From contig NZ_SNXZ01000002.1 in the NCBI RefSeq assembly GCF_004362825.1, positions 1,483,365-1,547,364 of the forward strand: a stretch of DNA of 64,000 nt, in the 5' to 3' direction. Position numbers and translations under genes: made by a program. Below, piece after piece: positions 33,352 to 41,966 of the stretch (its first letter is position 1; each line of letters starts with the position of its first letter). The notes under the pieces were generated by a model. It saw nothing but the letters and a program-made list of their open reading frames with translations, did not search any database and was not told where the DNA came from. Origin of the DNA: Labedaea rhizosphaerae (lineage in GTDB: Bacteria; Actinomycetota; Actinomycetes; Mycobacteriales; Pseudonocardiaceae).

Positions 33352-34449
33352 GTGATCAAGCCGTACAAGGCAGCACTCATCCAGCAGGAGACGCGGGTGA
33401 TCGTCGACCCGAAGGACCGGGACGACATCATCGACCAGAACCTCAACCGGATCTTCGAGCTGTTGCAGTGGACGTTCAACCGGGTCGGCGAGGTGCGGCT
33501 CGGCATGATCTCGGAGTACAGCATCATCGGCCAGTACCGGCCGCGCGACGTGGACGAGTGGCTCGCCCTCGCCGAGACCATCCCCGGCCCGGTCACCGAC
33601 CGCATCGCCGAGCAGTGCCGCCGCCTGGGCGTCTACTTCATGGGCAACCTGTACGAGCGCGACGACAGCTGGCCCGGCCGCTTGTGGAACACGAACTTCA
33701 TCATCGATCCCAACGGCGAGATCATCCTGAAGTACCGCAAGAACAACGGGCCCAACAACCTCAACACCGTCTACACCGGGCCCGGCGACGTCTACACCGA
33801 ATACACCGAGCGGTACGGCAACCTCAGTATGTTCCCCGTCGTCGACACCGAGATCGGCGTCCTCGGCACCCTGACCTGCACCGACATCATCTTCCCGGAG
33901 ATGTCCCGCGCGCTGGCCCTGCAGGGCGCCGAGGTGCTGCTGCACCCGACCGCCGAGCCGTGGTCCGATGTGGACGCGAAGTGGGACATCTTCCGGCGCA
34001 GCCGGGCCTACGAGAACCTGGCGTACTTCCTGTCCTGCTGCGCGGGCGCGTTCGTCGGCTCGGACCGGCCACGCAACGGCTACCGCGGCCATTCGCAGAT
34101 CATCGACCACCTCGGCAACCAGGTGTCGGTGGCGGCGGGCTCGGGCGAGGCCGTCTGCGTCGGCACCATCGACGTCGACGCCATCCGCGAGATCCGCACC
34201 AAGAAGCCCACCGAGTCCGGCCACGAGTGGAACCAGCTGGTGGAGCTGCGCACCGACCTGTTCGCCGAGGTCTACCGCCAGGCCGGCCGCTGGCCCAACG
34301 ACGGCTGGAAGGACAGCTTGCTGCGCTCCACCAAGGAAACCCGCCAGCTGGCCCGCGAGATCATCGACAAGCTGGTCGGCACGGGCAAGCTCAAGCAGTC
34401 CGGCTACGACGAGTTCGCGGCCTTGACCGAGAAGGCGTCCCATGGCTGA
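33352..34449 (+). CDS. Nitrilase-superfamily carbon-nitrogen hydrolase
   Basis: 365 residues from GTG 33352, with AGGGAG six bases upstream; the frame is open further upstream but without a start as good. The catalytic Glu (ISEYS, 55), Lys (KYRKNN, 127 or 130) and Cys (TCTDIIFPE, 176) are all present. It hydrolyses a nitrile, amide or N-carbamoyl bond; beta-ureidopropionase-like and aliphatic-amidase-like members share these residues. The body is longer than minimal nitrilases, with an extra C-terminal 60 residues. It leads the operon with the NitT/TauT-type importer, cysteine hydrolase and UbiD; the ATPase start overlaps its stop by 8 bases. Substrate unknown. Confidence 0.88.
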   Translation: MIKPYKAALIQQETRVIVDPKDRDDIIDQNLNRIFELLQWTFNRVGEVRLGMISEYSIIGQYRPRDVDEWLALAETIPGPVTDRIAEQCRRLGVYFMGNLYERDDSWPGRLWNTNFIIDPNGEIILKYRKNNGPNNLNTVYTGPGDVYTEYTERYGNLSMFPVVDTEIGVLGTLTCTDIIFPEMSRALALQGAEVLLHPTAEPWSDVDAKWDIFRRSRAYENLAYFLSCCAGAFVGSDRPRNGYRGHSQIIDHLGNQVSVAAGSGEAVCVGTIDVDAIREIRTKKPTESGHEWNQLVELRTDLFAEVYRQAGRWPNDGWKDSLLRSTKETRQLAREIIDKLVGTGKLKQSGYDEFAALTEKASHG

Positions 34450-35353
34450 CTGCCTCACCGCACGGGATCTGAACCTCGGTCACGTGGGTCGCCGCAGCGG
34501 CGGCTTCACCCTGGCCGTGGAGAACCTCCACCTGGACATCGCCGAGCACGAGTTCGTCGTGATCGTCGGTCCGTCCGGCTGCGGCAAGACGACGTTCCTG
34601 GAAGCGGTGGCCGGCCTCGTGCCGGTCACCTCGGGGACCCTCGAGCTGCACGGCAAGCAGATCAAGGGGCCCGGCCCGGAACGGTCGCTGGTCTTCCAGC
34701 AGGCCTCGCTCTACCCGTGGCGCACCGTGCTCTCCAATGTCCTGTTCGGACTCCAGATGCAGGGCCGGTTGACCGCGAAGTCCCGCGCCCACGCCCGCGA
34801 CCTGCTCGAGGTCGCCGGGCTCGGTCACGTCGCCGACAAGTACCCCCACGAGCTTTCCGGTGGCATGCGCCAGCGGGCGAACCTCGCCCGCGCCCTGGCC
34901 ACCGACCCCACCCTGCTGCTCCTCGACGAGCCGTTCAGCGCCCTGGACGCGCAGAACCGCGAGCTCCTGCAGGACGAACTGCTGCGGATCTGGCAGGCCG
35001 ACGAGGTCAGCGCGAAGAAGACGGCGCTGTTCGTCACCCACGACGTGAACGAGGCCGTGCTGCTGGCCGACCGGGTGCTGGTGTTCTCGCCGTCACCCGC
35101 CAAGGTCGCGCTGGAACTGCGCATCGACGCGCCGCGACCGCGCGACGCCGTGTGGCGGCGCAGCGCCGAGTTCTTAGCCTACGGAGACACCATCTTGGAA
35201 CAACTCCGTATCGAAGCCCTCCGGCACACCCCCACTCCCCTAGCGAGGACCCATGACGACAGCGACGCTCCCGCGCCCGGAGCGCACGGAGAAGTCAGCG
35301 ACCAGGAGCGGGACGACGCCGGCGCCGTCCGGTTGGGCAGCGCGGCACAGTAG
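34442..35353 (+). CDS. NitT/TauT-type ABC transporter ATP-binding protein
   Basis: 303 residues. Walker A GPSGCGKTT (about 42-50), the Q-loop FQQASLYPWRT, signature LSGGMRQR, Walker B LLLLDEPFSALD and THDVNEA. The Q-loop LYPW pattern is the SsuB/TauB/NitT style. The ATG overlaps the nitrilase stop (ATGGCTGA). The frame runs 101 bp into the permease gene; the last 35 residues (after LRHTPTPLA) are read out of frame from permease codons and look non-conserved, so the natural end may have drifted. Confidence 0.92.
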   Translation: MADCLTARDLNLGHVGRRSGGFTLAVENLHLDIAEHEFVVIVGPSGCGKTTFLEAVAGLVPVTSGTLELHGKQIKGPGPERSLVFQQASLYPWRTVLSNVLFGLQMQGRLTAKSRAHARDLLEVAGLGHVADKYPHELSGGMRQRANLARALATDPTLLLLDEPFSALDAQNRELLQDELLRIWQADEVSAKKTALFVTHDVNEAVLLADRVLVFSPSPAKVALELRIDAPRPRDAVWRRSAEFLAYGDTILEQLRIEALRHTPTPLARTHDDSDAPAPGAHGEVSDQERDDAGAVRLGSAAQ

Positions 35354-36095
35354 CGGCTTGCTCGGCCTCGCCGGCGGGCTGGTCGTCCTGGTGATCTGGC
35401 AGGCGGCGGCCGGCTTCGGCCTGGTCGACGTCACGTTCAGCAGCAGCCCCATCCGGACCGTGCGGGCCGGTGCGCACCTGTTCGCCACTGGCGAGATCTG
35501 GAGCCCGCTCGGCGCCACCGGCTACGAGCTGTTGTGGGGTCTCGGCATCACCTTCCTGCTCGGGATCCCGATCGGGCTGGTGCTCGGGCGCTACAAGGTC
35601 CTGCACGACATGACCGAGCCCATCGTCAACGTGCTGTACTCCGTGCCGTACGTGATGTTCCTGCCGATCATCATCTTCTGGTTCGGCCTGGACAACGTGT
35701 CCCGGGTGATCGTGATCGTGTGGGCGGGGATCCTGCCCCTGATCATCAACATCACCGCGGGCGTGCGGAACCTCGACACCGACTACACCCGCGTGGCGAC
35801 GGTGTTCTGCACGCCCAGGCTGAAGTTCTTCACCAACATCGCCTTGCCGGCGACGCTGCCGTACATCCTCGCGGGCATCCGGCTCGCGGTCGGCCGCGGC
35901 CTCGTCGGCGCCATCGTCGCCGAGCTCTTCCTTGCCAGCAACGGACTCGGCTACTTCGTGCAGAACAAGACCTCGAACTTCGACGTCGACTCGGCCATGG
36001 CGGGCATCGTGCTGCTCGCGGCGGTGGCCCTGCTGCTCAACTGGGCAGTGCGGCTGATCGAGCGGCGCTTCACCCATTGGGCAGGTGCGAAATGA
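35253..36095 (+). CDS. NitT/TauT-type ABC transporter permease
   Basis: 280 residues with about six membrane helices and the EAA-like cytoplasmic loop (VATVFCTPRLKFFTNIALPATLPYI split). The start ATG has AGCGAGGA nearby; the N-terminal 28 residues are hydrophilic. Overlaps the ATPase gene by 101 bp and the binding protein by 4 bp (ATGA). Family members import sulfonates, nitrate, thiamine precursors and aromatic acids. Confidence 0.92.
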   Translation: MTTATLPRPERTEKSATRSGTTPAPSGWAARHSSGLLGLAGGLVVLVIWQAAAGFGLVDVTFSSSPIRTVRAGAHLFATGEIWSPLGATGYELLWGLGITFLLGIPIGLVLGRYKVLHDMTEPIVNVLYSVPYVMFLPIIIFWFGLDNVSRVIVIVWAGILPLIINITAGVRNLDTDYTRVATVFCTPRLKFFTNIALPATLPYILAGIRLAVGRGLVGAIVAELFLASNGLGYFVQNKTSNFDVDSAMAGIVLLAAVALLLNWAVRLIERRFTHWAGAK

Positions 36096-37072
36096 ACCGC
36101 AAGCTCTTCACCTCGGTCGCCGCGGCGGCCTTGGGCCTCACAGTCCTTTCCGGGTGCGCGCAGAACGCGGGAACCAAGGTCGACGCCGACGCCAGCGGCA
36201 AGCTGCCGTTGAAGATCGGCTACACCGCGCCCGGCGCGGGTTACGCCGACCTTTACGTGGCCGCCGACTACGGCATCTTCGCCAAGCACGGCCTGAACGT
36301 GCAGCTGGTGCGGCTCAACGATTCCTCGCAGCTGGTGGCTTCCCTGTCGTCGAACTCCGTGCAGGTCGGCGTCGGCGTCGCGCAGGACACCGCGGCCGCG
36401 ATCATGAAGGGCACGGACCTGCGTTACGTCGCGATGTCCGAGCCGCACTACAACCTGGAGATGTGGGCCAGCCCCGACATCAAGACCGTCCAGGACCTCA
36501 AGGGCAAGAAGGTCGCGATCACCTCGCCCGGCTCCGAGAGCGACTTCGGGCTGACCGACGTCATGGAGCGCAACGGGATGAAGCGCGGGGACGTCCAGGG
36601 CGTCTACGTCAAGGGCATCCCGGCCGAGGTCGCCGCGCTGGAAAGCGGTGCGGTGTCGGCGATCCTGACCCAGCCGCCGCAGGGCGCGCAGACCAAGGAG
36701 AAGGGCGCGCACCTGCTCGCGTCGCTGGCCGACATGCAGTTCCCGCTCGGCGCCTACACCGTGCAGGGCAAGTACCTGAACGTGAACCGCGACGTGGTGA
36801 AGCGGTTCGTCCAGGCCGAGGCCGAGGCGCTGCAGTTCCTGCGCACGCACGAGAAGGAGACCGAGGCCAGCATCATCAAGTACACCGGGGTGAAGAACCC
36901 GGAGCTGGCCAAGTACGCCTACGACTTCTTCCTCAAGGTGTGGTCGCAGACGCCGCAGGTGGACGAGAAGGTGATCCGCCAGGCGTTCGAGGAGGCGGCG
37001 CAGAACAACCACACGCAGGCGCCGCAGGACATCACCAAGTACATCGACAACAGCATGCTGGCGGCGGCGTGA
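36092..37072 (+). CDS. NMT1/THI5-like solute-binding lipoprotein
   Basis: 326 residues. Signal with lipobox TVLSGC (cysteine 22). The SBP fold of the NMT1/SsuA type is clear: LKIGYTAPGAGYADLYVAADYGIFAKHGL, then VQLVRLNDSSQLVASLSSNSVQVGVG, and TVQDLKGKKVAITSPGSESD. It captures a small anionic or aromatic compound outside the cell for the permease/ATPase pair. ATGA overlap upstream and GTGA overlap downstream. Confidence 0.92.
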   Translation: MNRKLFTSVAAAALGLTVLSGCAQNAGTKVDADASGKLPLKIGYTAPGAGYADLYVAADYGIFAKHGLNVQLVRLNDSSQLVASLSSNSVQVGVGVAQDTAAAIMKGTDLRYVAMSEPHYNLEMWASPDIKTVQDLKGKKVAITSPGSESDFGLTDVMERNGMKRGDVQGVYVKGIPAEVAALESGAVSAILTQPPQGAQTKEKGAHLLASLADMQFPLGAYTVQGKYLNVNRDVVKRFVQAEAEALQFLRTHEKETEASIIKYTGVKNPELAKYAYDFFLKVWSQTPQVDEKVIRQAFEEAAQNNHTQAPQDITKYIDNSMLAAA

Positions 37073-37764
37073 GCGAGTCGTTCGCCCGGTCCTGGTCCGC
37101 CTACCTGACCGACCAGGACCGGGCGGTGCTCGGCGCGACCTCGTGGGCGAAGCGGGAACCGTTCGGTCTGGGCACGAAGGCCGCCGTGCTGGCCGTCGAC
37201 CTCTACTACGCCGCGCTCGGTGCGCGCGGGGTCGACGTGGTGACGGCGGTTCGGGACTGGCCGAGCGCGTGCGGTCCACAGGGCTGGGACGCGGTCGACC
37301 GGACCGCTCCGGTGCTCGACGCGGCACGTGCCGCGGACGTTCCGGTCCTCTACTTCCACGCCGCGCCGCCGGAGCTCGGTCGCTGGAACCGCAAGCCGGC
37401 CAAGGGCGTCAACCCGGTGGATCCGGTGCGGGGCAACACGATCGTGGCCGAGGTGGCACCTGAGCCCGGTGACGTCGTGATCCGGAAGACCGGCCCGAGC
37501 GCGTTCCACGACACCCCGCTGGACACGGTGCTGCGCTCGCGTGGTGTCGACACCGTGCTGGTGTGCGGCGAGGCCACCAGCGGGTGCGTCCGGTCCACCG
37601 TGGTCGACGCGTGCAGCCGCGGCTACCGGGTCGGGGTGGTCGGCGACTGCTGCTTCGACCGGTTCGAGGCGTCGCACTGGGTGAGCCTGTTCGACATGGA
37701 CCAGAAGTACGCCGACGTGCTCACCGCTTCGGAAACCATTGCCTGGCTGAAGGGGTCGTCATGA
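37069..37764 (+). CDS. Isochorismatase-like cysteine hydrolase (amidase)
   Basis: 231 residues from GTG overlapping the binding-protein stop (GTGA). The Asp-Lys-Cys triad is Asp44 (VLAVDLYY), Lys140 (VIRKTGPSAF) and Cys173 (TSGCVRSTV). Family relatives include N-carbamoylsarcosine amidase, ureidoacrylate hydrolase and maleamate amidase; SGCVRST after a GE(A)T strand is closest to these amide-cleaving enzymes rather than to isochorismatase proper. It is translationally coupled to the UbiD gene. In a heteroaromatic pathway it would release ammonia from a ring-opened amide (inference). Confidence 0.9.
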   Translation: MSESFARSWSAYLTDQDRAVLGATSWAKREPFGLGTKAAVLAVDLYYAALGARGVDVVTAVRDWPSACGPQGWDAVDRTAPVLDAARAADVPVLYFHAAPPELGRWNRKPAKGVNPVDPVRGNTIVAEVAPEPGDVVIRKTGPSAFHDTPLDTVLRSRGVDTVLVCGEATSGCVRSTVVDACSRGYRVGVVGDCCFDRFEASHWVSLFDMDQKYADVLTASETIAWLKGSS

Positions 37765-39194
37765 CCGCCGACTTGCGTGCGTGGCTCGACGAGGCCGCCG
37801 CGGCGGGTGAGCTGCAGGACGTCCGCGGCGCGAGCTGGGACCTGGAGATCGGCGCGTTGTCGCAGGTCAACTACCGCCGCTCGGCGCCGAAGGCGTTGCT
37901 GTTCGACGAGGTGCCCGGTTACGCGGCGGGCCTGCGGGTGCTCAGCGGCAGCGTGAGCAACCCTCGGCTGCTCGGCGCGGTGCTCGGCATGGGCTGGGAC
38001 CAGACCGACGACTCGCTCATGACGGCCCTGGCCACCGCGCCCGGCGAATGGGCGGAGCGGGCGCCGGAGTTCGCCGCCGTGACCGTCGAGGACGGCCCGC
38101 TGCTGTCCACTGTGGTCAGCAAGCCGGACATCGACCTGTTGTCGTTCCCCGTGCCGCGCTGGCACGAGGGCGACGGCGGGCGCTACATCGGCACCGGGTG
38201 CGCCGTGGTGACCCGCGACCACGACACCGGGCGGATCAACCTCGGCGCGTACCGGATGCAGGTGCAGGACGACGGCCGCACCGCGACGGTCAACATCGAG
38301 CAGGGCAAGCACGGCGCGCAACACCTGCGCCGGTGGTTCGAGGCCGAGGGCCGGGCGCCGATCGCGGTCACCTTGGGCATGCACCCGGCGTACCTCGTCG
38401 CCGCGGGCATCGAAGTCCCGGCGCACGTGTCGGAGTACGACTACGTCGGGGCCATGCTGGGTAGTCCGGTGCGTGTGGTCGCGGGCGAGGTCACCGGGTT
38501 GCCGCTGCCGTTCGACGCGGAGATCGCGTTGGAGGGCTGGGTGCGGCCCGGCGACACCCGTCCGGAGGGCCCGTTCGGCGAGTGGACCGGCTACTACTCG
38601 GGCTCGCGCGACCCGATCATCACCATCGACGTCGAGCGCGTCTACCACCGGCCCGATCCGATCCTGCTCGGTGCGCCGCCCGGCAAGCCGCCGCACGACT
38701 ACTCGTACATGCGCACGGTGATGAAGTCCGCGATCATCACCGACACGTTGCGCAAGACGGGGTTGCAAGGCCTGCGCGGCGTGTGGGCGCACGAAGCGGG
38801 TGGCGGACGCTCGCTGCTGATCGTGTCGATCGAGCAGCGCTACCCCGGGCACGCGCGGCAGGCGGCGTACCTGGCGTCGCAACTGCCGAACGCGGCCTAC
38901 ATGAACCGCTTCACCGTCGTGGTGGACCACGACGTGAACCCGCGCGACCTCACCGAGGTCGTGTGGGCGATGTGCGGGCGCTGCGACCCGCAGTCCGACA
39001 TCGAGGTGATGAAGCGGACCTGGGGCAGCCGGGTCGACCCGTTGACGCCGCCGGGCGCGCTGCCGTTCAACAGCCGGGCGGTGATCGACGCGTGCCGCCC
39101 GTACGAGCGCATCGCCGACTTCCCCGCCGTGGCCGAGTCGAGCACGGAGTTGGTGGCGTCGGTGTCGAAGCGCTGGCCCGAGGTGGCCGGCTGA
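37761..39194 (+). CDS. UbiD-family (de)carboxylase
   Basis: 477 residues. UbiD hallmarks: GTGCAVVTRDHDTGRINLGAYRMQ split (Arg in RINLGAYR), the ALEGWVRPGDTRPEGPFGEWTGYYS region with the acid-base Glu of EGPFGE, and C-terminal GVWAHEAGGGRSLLIVSIEQ and VVDHDVNPRD. Such enzymes use prenylated FMN, made by the UbiX at 43113-43730, to decarboxylate aromatic, heteroaromatic or acrylic acids. Start ATG overlaps the cysteine-hydrolase stop, and its stop overlaps the GntR start (TGATG). Confidence 0.93.
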   Translation: MTADLRAWLDEAAAAGELQDVRGASWDLEIGALSQVNYRRSAPKALLFDEVPGYAAGLRVLSGSVSNPRLLGAVLGMGWDQTDDSLMTALATAPGEWAERAPEFAAVTVEDGPLLSTVVSKPDIDLLSFPVPRWHEGDGGRYIGTGCAVVTRDHDTGRINLGAYRMQVQDDGRTATVNIEQGKHGAQHLRRWFEAEGRAPIAVTLGMHPAYLVAAGIEVPAHVSEYDYVGAMLGSPVRVVAGEVTGLPLPFDAEIALEGWVRPGDTRPEGPFGEWTGYYSGSRDPIITIDVERVYHRPDPILLGAPPGKPPHDYSYMRTVMKSAIITDTLRKTGLQGLRGVWAHEAGGGRSLLIVSIEQRYPGHARQAAYLASQLPNAAYMNRFTVVVDHDVNPRDLTEVVWAMCGRCDPQSDIEVMKRTWGSRVDPLTPPGALPFNSRAVIDACRPYERIADFPAVAESSTELVASVSKRWPEVAG

Positions 39195-39919
39195 TGCCCC
39201 CGAGCCCGCCGGTGACCAACGGCGCGGACGTGGCGCGACTGCGCCAGGACCTGCTGTTCAGTGCGCTGCGCGGGATCGAGGGCAGCTCGTCGCTGACGTT
39301 CGCGATCTTCGAGGAGCTCGCCACGTCGATCGTGGAGGGCCGGTTGCCGCCCGGCCACGAGGTCAACTCGATGGACCTGGCGCGCCAGTTCAACACCAGC
39401 CGCACGCCGGTGCGGGAGGCGTTGTTGCTGCTGGAGCGCGAGGGGCTGGTGATCGTCCCACCGCGGCGGCGCCCCTTCGTGTCGCCGGTGGCGTTGTCGC
39501 AGGTGCGGGAGATCTACGAGATCCGCGCCAGCCTGTACGCGCTGGTGTCGGAGCTGGTGGTGCAGCGGGCCACCGACGAGGAGATCTCGTCGTTGTGGCG
39601 GTGGCAGAAGGTGCTGGAGAACGACGCGGCGACCGGCGACGTCGACGGCTACTTCTGGCACAACGTCGGCTTCCGGGACGCCGAGGCGGCGTTGTCGCGC
39701 AACGGCGAGTTGCAGCGCCGGTTGAGTTCGCTCGGGCTGCAGATGCACCGGTTCCGGCACCTGAGCCTGTCGCTGCCCGGCCGGTTGTTGAACTCCGTCG
39801 CCGATCACGAGCGGTTGGTGCGGGCTTATGCCGATCGCGATGTGGCGTTGGCGGCCGCGGTGAGCAAGTCGTTGGTGTTGCGCGGGTTGCGGGCGATCGA
39901 GGCTTCGGGTCGGTTCTGA
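39194..39919 (+). CDS. GntR-family regulator, FCD type (copy 1)
   Basis: 241 residues. Winged helix near 40-105 (IVEGRLPPGHEVNSMDLARQFNTSRTPVREALLLLEREGLV split) and an FCD effector domain with the metal-site-type histidines (FWHNVGFRDAEAAL, HERLVRAYADRD). It ends the nitrilase-UbiD operon and likely regulates it. It is a close paralog of the regulator at 41262: both have GDVDGYFW, SLGLQ/R..HLSLSLPGRL and HxRLLxAYADRD. FCD-type GntR proteins usually sense carboxylates. Confidence 0.92.
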   Translation: MPPSPPVTNGADVARLRQDLLFSALRGIEGSSSLTFAIFEELATSIVEGRLPPGHEVNSMDLARQFNTSRTPVREALLLLEREGLVIVPPRRRPFVSPVALSQVREIYEIRASLYALVSELVVQRATDEEISSLWRWQKVLENDAATGDVDGYFWHNVGFRDAEAALSRNGELQRRLSSLGLQMHRFRHLSLSLPGRLLNSVADHERLVRAYADRDVALAAAVSKSLVLRGLRAIEASGRF

Positions 39920-39949
39920 CCCCTGCCCCGCAGGTGTGAGGATGCTCGG

Positions 39950-40894
39950 GTGTCCTCTCGCGCGCGTGTCACGGATCCCGGCCGCCTCGCCCGGTGGTGT
40001 GTCGAGCACCTGGGCAGCCCACCGCAGGAGGAGCTGTTCAGCTCCGGGCACCTGTCGGCGGTCCTCGGGCTCCGGCTGGCGGATGGCCGCGAGGTCGTGG
40101 TCAAGGTCCGTCCGGCATCGCGGCGGTTGGCAGCGTGCGTCGACGTCCAGCGCCGCATGTTCCAGGCTGGTTACCCGTGTCCGGAGCCGCTCACCGGCGC
40201 CACGGCCTTCGGCGACGACCTCGCGACCGCGGAGGTCCACGTTCCCGGCGGCGCACTGCTCCCGAGCGCCGACCACGCGGCCCCGGCCTTCGCCGAGGCT
40301 TTCGCGCGGCTGATCCGGCTGGCCCCGCGGCCGGACGAGGTGGGCATGCTCGATCCGCCACCGTCGTGGGCGGACTGGAACCACACCAGGACCGGACTGT
40401 GGCCGCGCCCGGAGGAGGACCTCGAGGCCGACCTCGACGCGGTGCCCGGCGCGGAGTGGCTCGACGAGACCGGGCGCCGCGCCCGAGACCGGCTGCGAGC
40501 CAGCGAATCCGACCGGTCCGACAGGTCCAACGCCGTGATCGGCCACTGCGACTGGCTGGCCGGCAACCTGCGCTGGCGCGGGGACGAGCTGCTGGTGGTA
40601 CACGACTGGGACAGCGTGATCGTGGCGAGCGAAGCCGTCCTGGTCGGCTTCGCCGCCGCGCTGTATTCCACCGTCGACGCGGACGAGCTGGCAGGCGTCG
40701 AAGACACGGAACGGTTCCTCGACGCCTACTGCCGTGTGCGTGGCCGGGAGTTCAGCGATGACGAACGCCAACGGTCGTGGGCGGCCGGGGTCTGGACCAG
40801 GGCCTACGACGCGAAGTACCAGTACTCGGTCGGGCAGCCCATCACGTCGTTGACGCAGGACGAGGCCCGCGAGCGCCTCCGTCGTGCGGGCTAG
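39950..40894 (+). CDS. Aminoglycoside-phosphotransferase-fold kinase-like protein (APH family)
   Basis: 314 residues from GTG 39950 (GAGGA just upstream). The Brenner-type motif HCDWLAGN and the DWD metal motif (VVHDWDS) identify the APH/choline-kinase fold; VVVKVRP is the ATP lysine strand. The substrate is not readable. It sits between the two regulator units and converges with the DUF6176-like gene, overlapping by 4 bp; whether it belongs to the pathway is unclear. Confidence 0.85.
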   Translation: MSSRARVTDPGRLARWCVEHLGSPPQEELFSSGHLSAVLGLRLADGREVVVKVRPASRRLAACVDVQRRMFQAGYPCPEPLTGATAFGDDLATAEVHVPGGALLPSADHAAPAFAEAFARLIRLAPRPDEVGMLDPPPSWADWNHTRTGLWPRPEEDLEADLDAVPGAEWLDETGRRARDRLRASESDRSDRSNAVIGHCDWLAGNLRWRGDELLVVHDWDSVIVASEAVLVGFAAALYSTVDADELAGVEDTERFLDAYCRVRGREFSDDERQRSWAAGVWTRAYDAKYQYSVGQPITSLTQDEARERLRRAG

Positions 40895-41265
40895 TCACGC
40901 AGGGCCCAGTCGAGCACAGCCTTGCGCACGGGATCGGGCAGCATCAGCACCTGCGGCTCCGCCTCGACCCAGCCGGGTTCTTTGACCTTCATGCCCTGGG
41001 CGACGTGGTCCCGGTCGATGGGGAGGTTCTCGTCCAGCTCGTCGCCGTGCTCGCCACGCACCTGCACCCAGTACAGGTACTCGTCGGCGCCTTCGCGCAG
41101 GCGGAACACGATCTCGATGGCCATCCGCTCGCGGTCCAGCGTGGCCACGCACTCGTCGAGGCGATCGTTGAGCATGGCCATCCACTTGTCAGCTTCCGCC
41201 GAAGCGCCCGGCATGACCTTCGCGCGGGACAACTCGACCTTCAGCCCCGCGGGGATGCTCTTCAC
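40891..41265 (-). CDS. Small soluble protein resembling DUF6176
   Basis: 124 residues from GTG 41265, overlapping the upstream GntR stop (GTGA). The N-terminal VELSRAKVMPGASAEADKWM, the DRLDECVATLDRERMAIEIVF strand-helix, and LYWVQVRGEHG resemble DUF6176 monooxygenase-like ferredoxin folds. No catalytic function is known. Third gene of the LysR-GntR unit. Confidence 0.6.
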   Translation of the reverse strand: MKSIPAGLKVELSRAKVMPGASAEADKWMAMLNDRLDECVATLDRERMAIEIVFRLREGADEYLYWVQVRGEHGDELDENLPIDRDHVAQGMKVKEPGWVEAEPQVLMLPDPVRKAVLDWALRD

Positions 41266-41966
41266 TCGCCCACCCACCCCGACTGCTCGATGGCCCGCAG
41301 CCCGCCCATGATGATCGACTTGGTGATGGCCACCGCCAGCTCGGCGTCCCGGTCGGCGTACGCCTGCAGCAACCGGTCGTGGTCGTCGACCGAACGCTCG
41401 AGCCGGCCGGGCAGCGACAGGCTCACGTGCCGCAGCTGCAACGTCCGCAGGCCCAGGGAACTCAAGGTCCGCGCCAGCTGGGCGTTGCCCGCCACCTCGG
41501 CCTCGGCCTGCCGGAACGCGACGTTGTCCCAGAAGTACCCGTCGACATCGCCGGACGCGGCGTCCTGGGCGAGCTTGCCGTGCCACTCGTACAGCACGTC
41601 CAGCGGCGGTTGCCGTCGCACGATCAGCTCCGACACCAGACCGTGCAGGCTCGCCCGGACCTCGTACACCTCGCGGGCCTGCACCAGCGTCACCGGCGCG
41701 ACCCGCGGGCGTTTGCGGGCGGGGATGTCGACTAGACCTTCGCGCTGCAACGTCAGCAGGGCCTCGCGCACCGGCGTGCGGCTGCTGGAGTAGCGCTTGG
41801 CGAGCTCGACGGAGTTCACGTCGGCGCCCGGGGGCAGGCGGCCGTCGATGATCTGCAGGGCGACGTCCTCGACGATGCGGTCGACCAGGGAGCGCTCGGC
41901 GTCCAGGCCGTTGCCGAGCATCTGCCGCAGCATCAGTGTCGCGGTACTGGTGTCAGGGTCGGTCAC
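41262..41966 (-). CDS. GntR-family regulator, FCD type (copy 2)
   Basis: 234 residues from GTG 41966, which overlaps the LysR stop (GTGA). Winged helix with RLPPGADVNSVELAKRYSSS and RTPVREALLTLQREGLVDIP, FCD domain with GDVDGYFWDNVAF, HVSLSLPGRL and HDRLLQAYADRDAELA. Paralogous to the GntR at 39194 over its whole length. The pair suggests duplication with specialised effector or operator sets. Confidence 0.92.
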   Translation of the reverse strand: MTDPDTSTATLMLRQMLGNGLDAERSLVDRIVEDVALQIIDGRLPPGADVNSVELAKRYSSSRTPVREALLTLQREGLVDIPARKRPRVAPVTLVQAREVYEVRASLHGLVSELIVRRQPPLDVLYEWHGKLAQDAASGDVDGYFWDNVAFRQAEAEVAGNAQLARTLSSLGLRTLQLRHVSLSLPGRLERSVDDHDRLLQAYADRDAELAVAITKSIIMGGLRAIEQSGWVGE

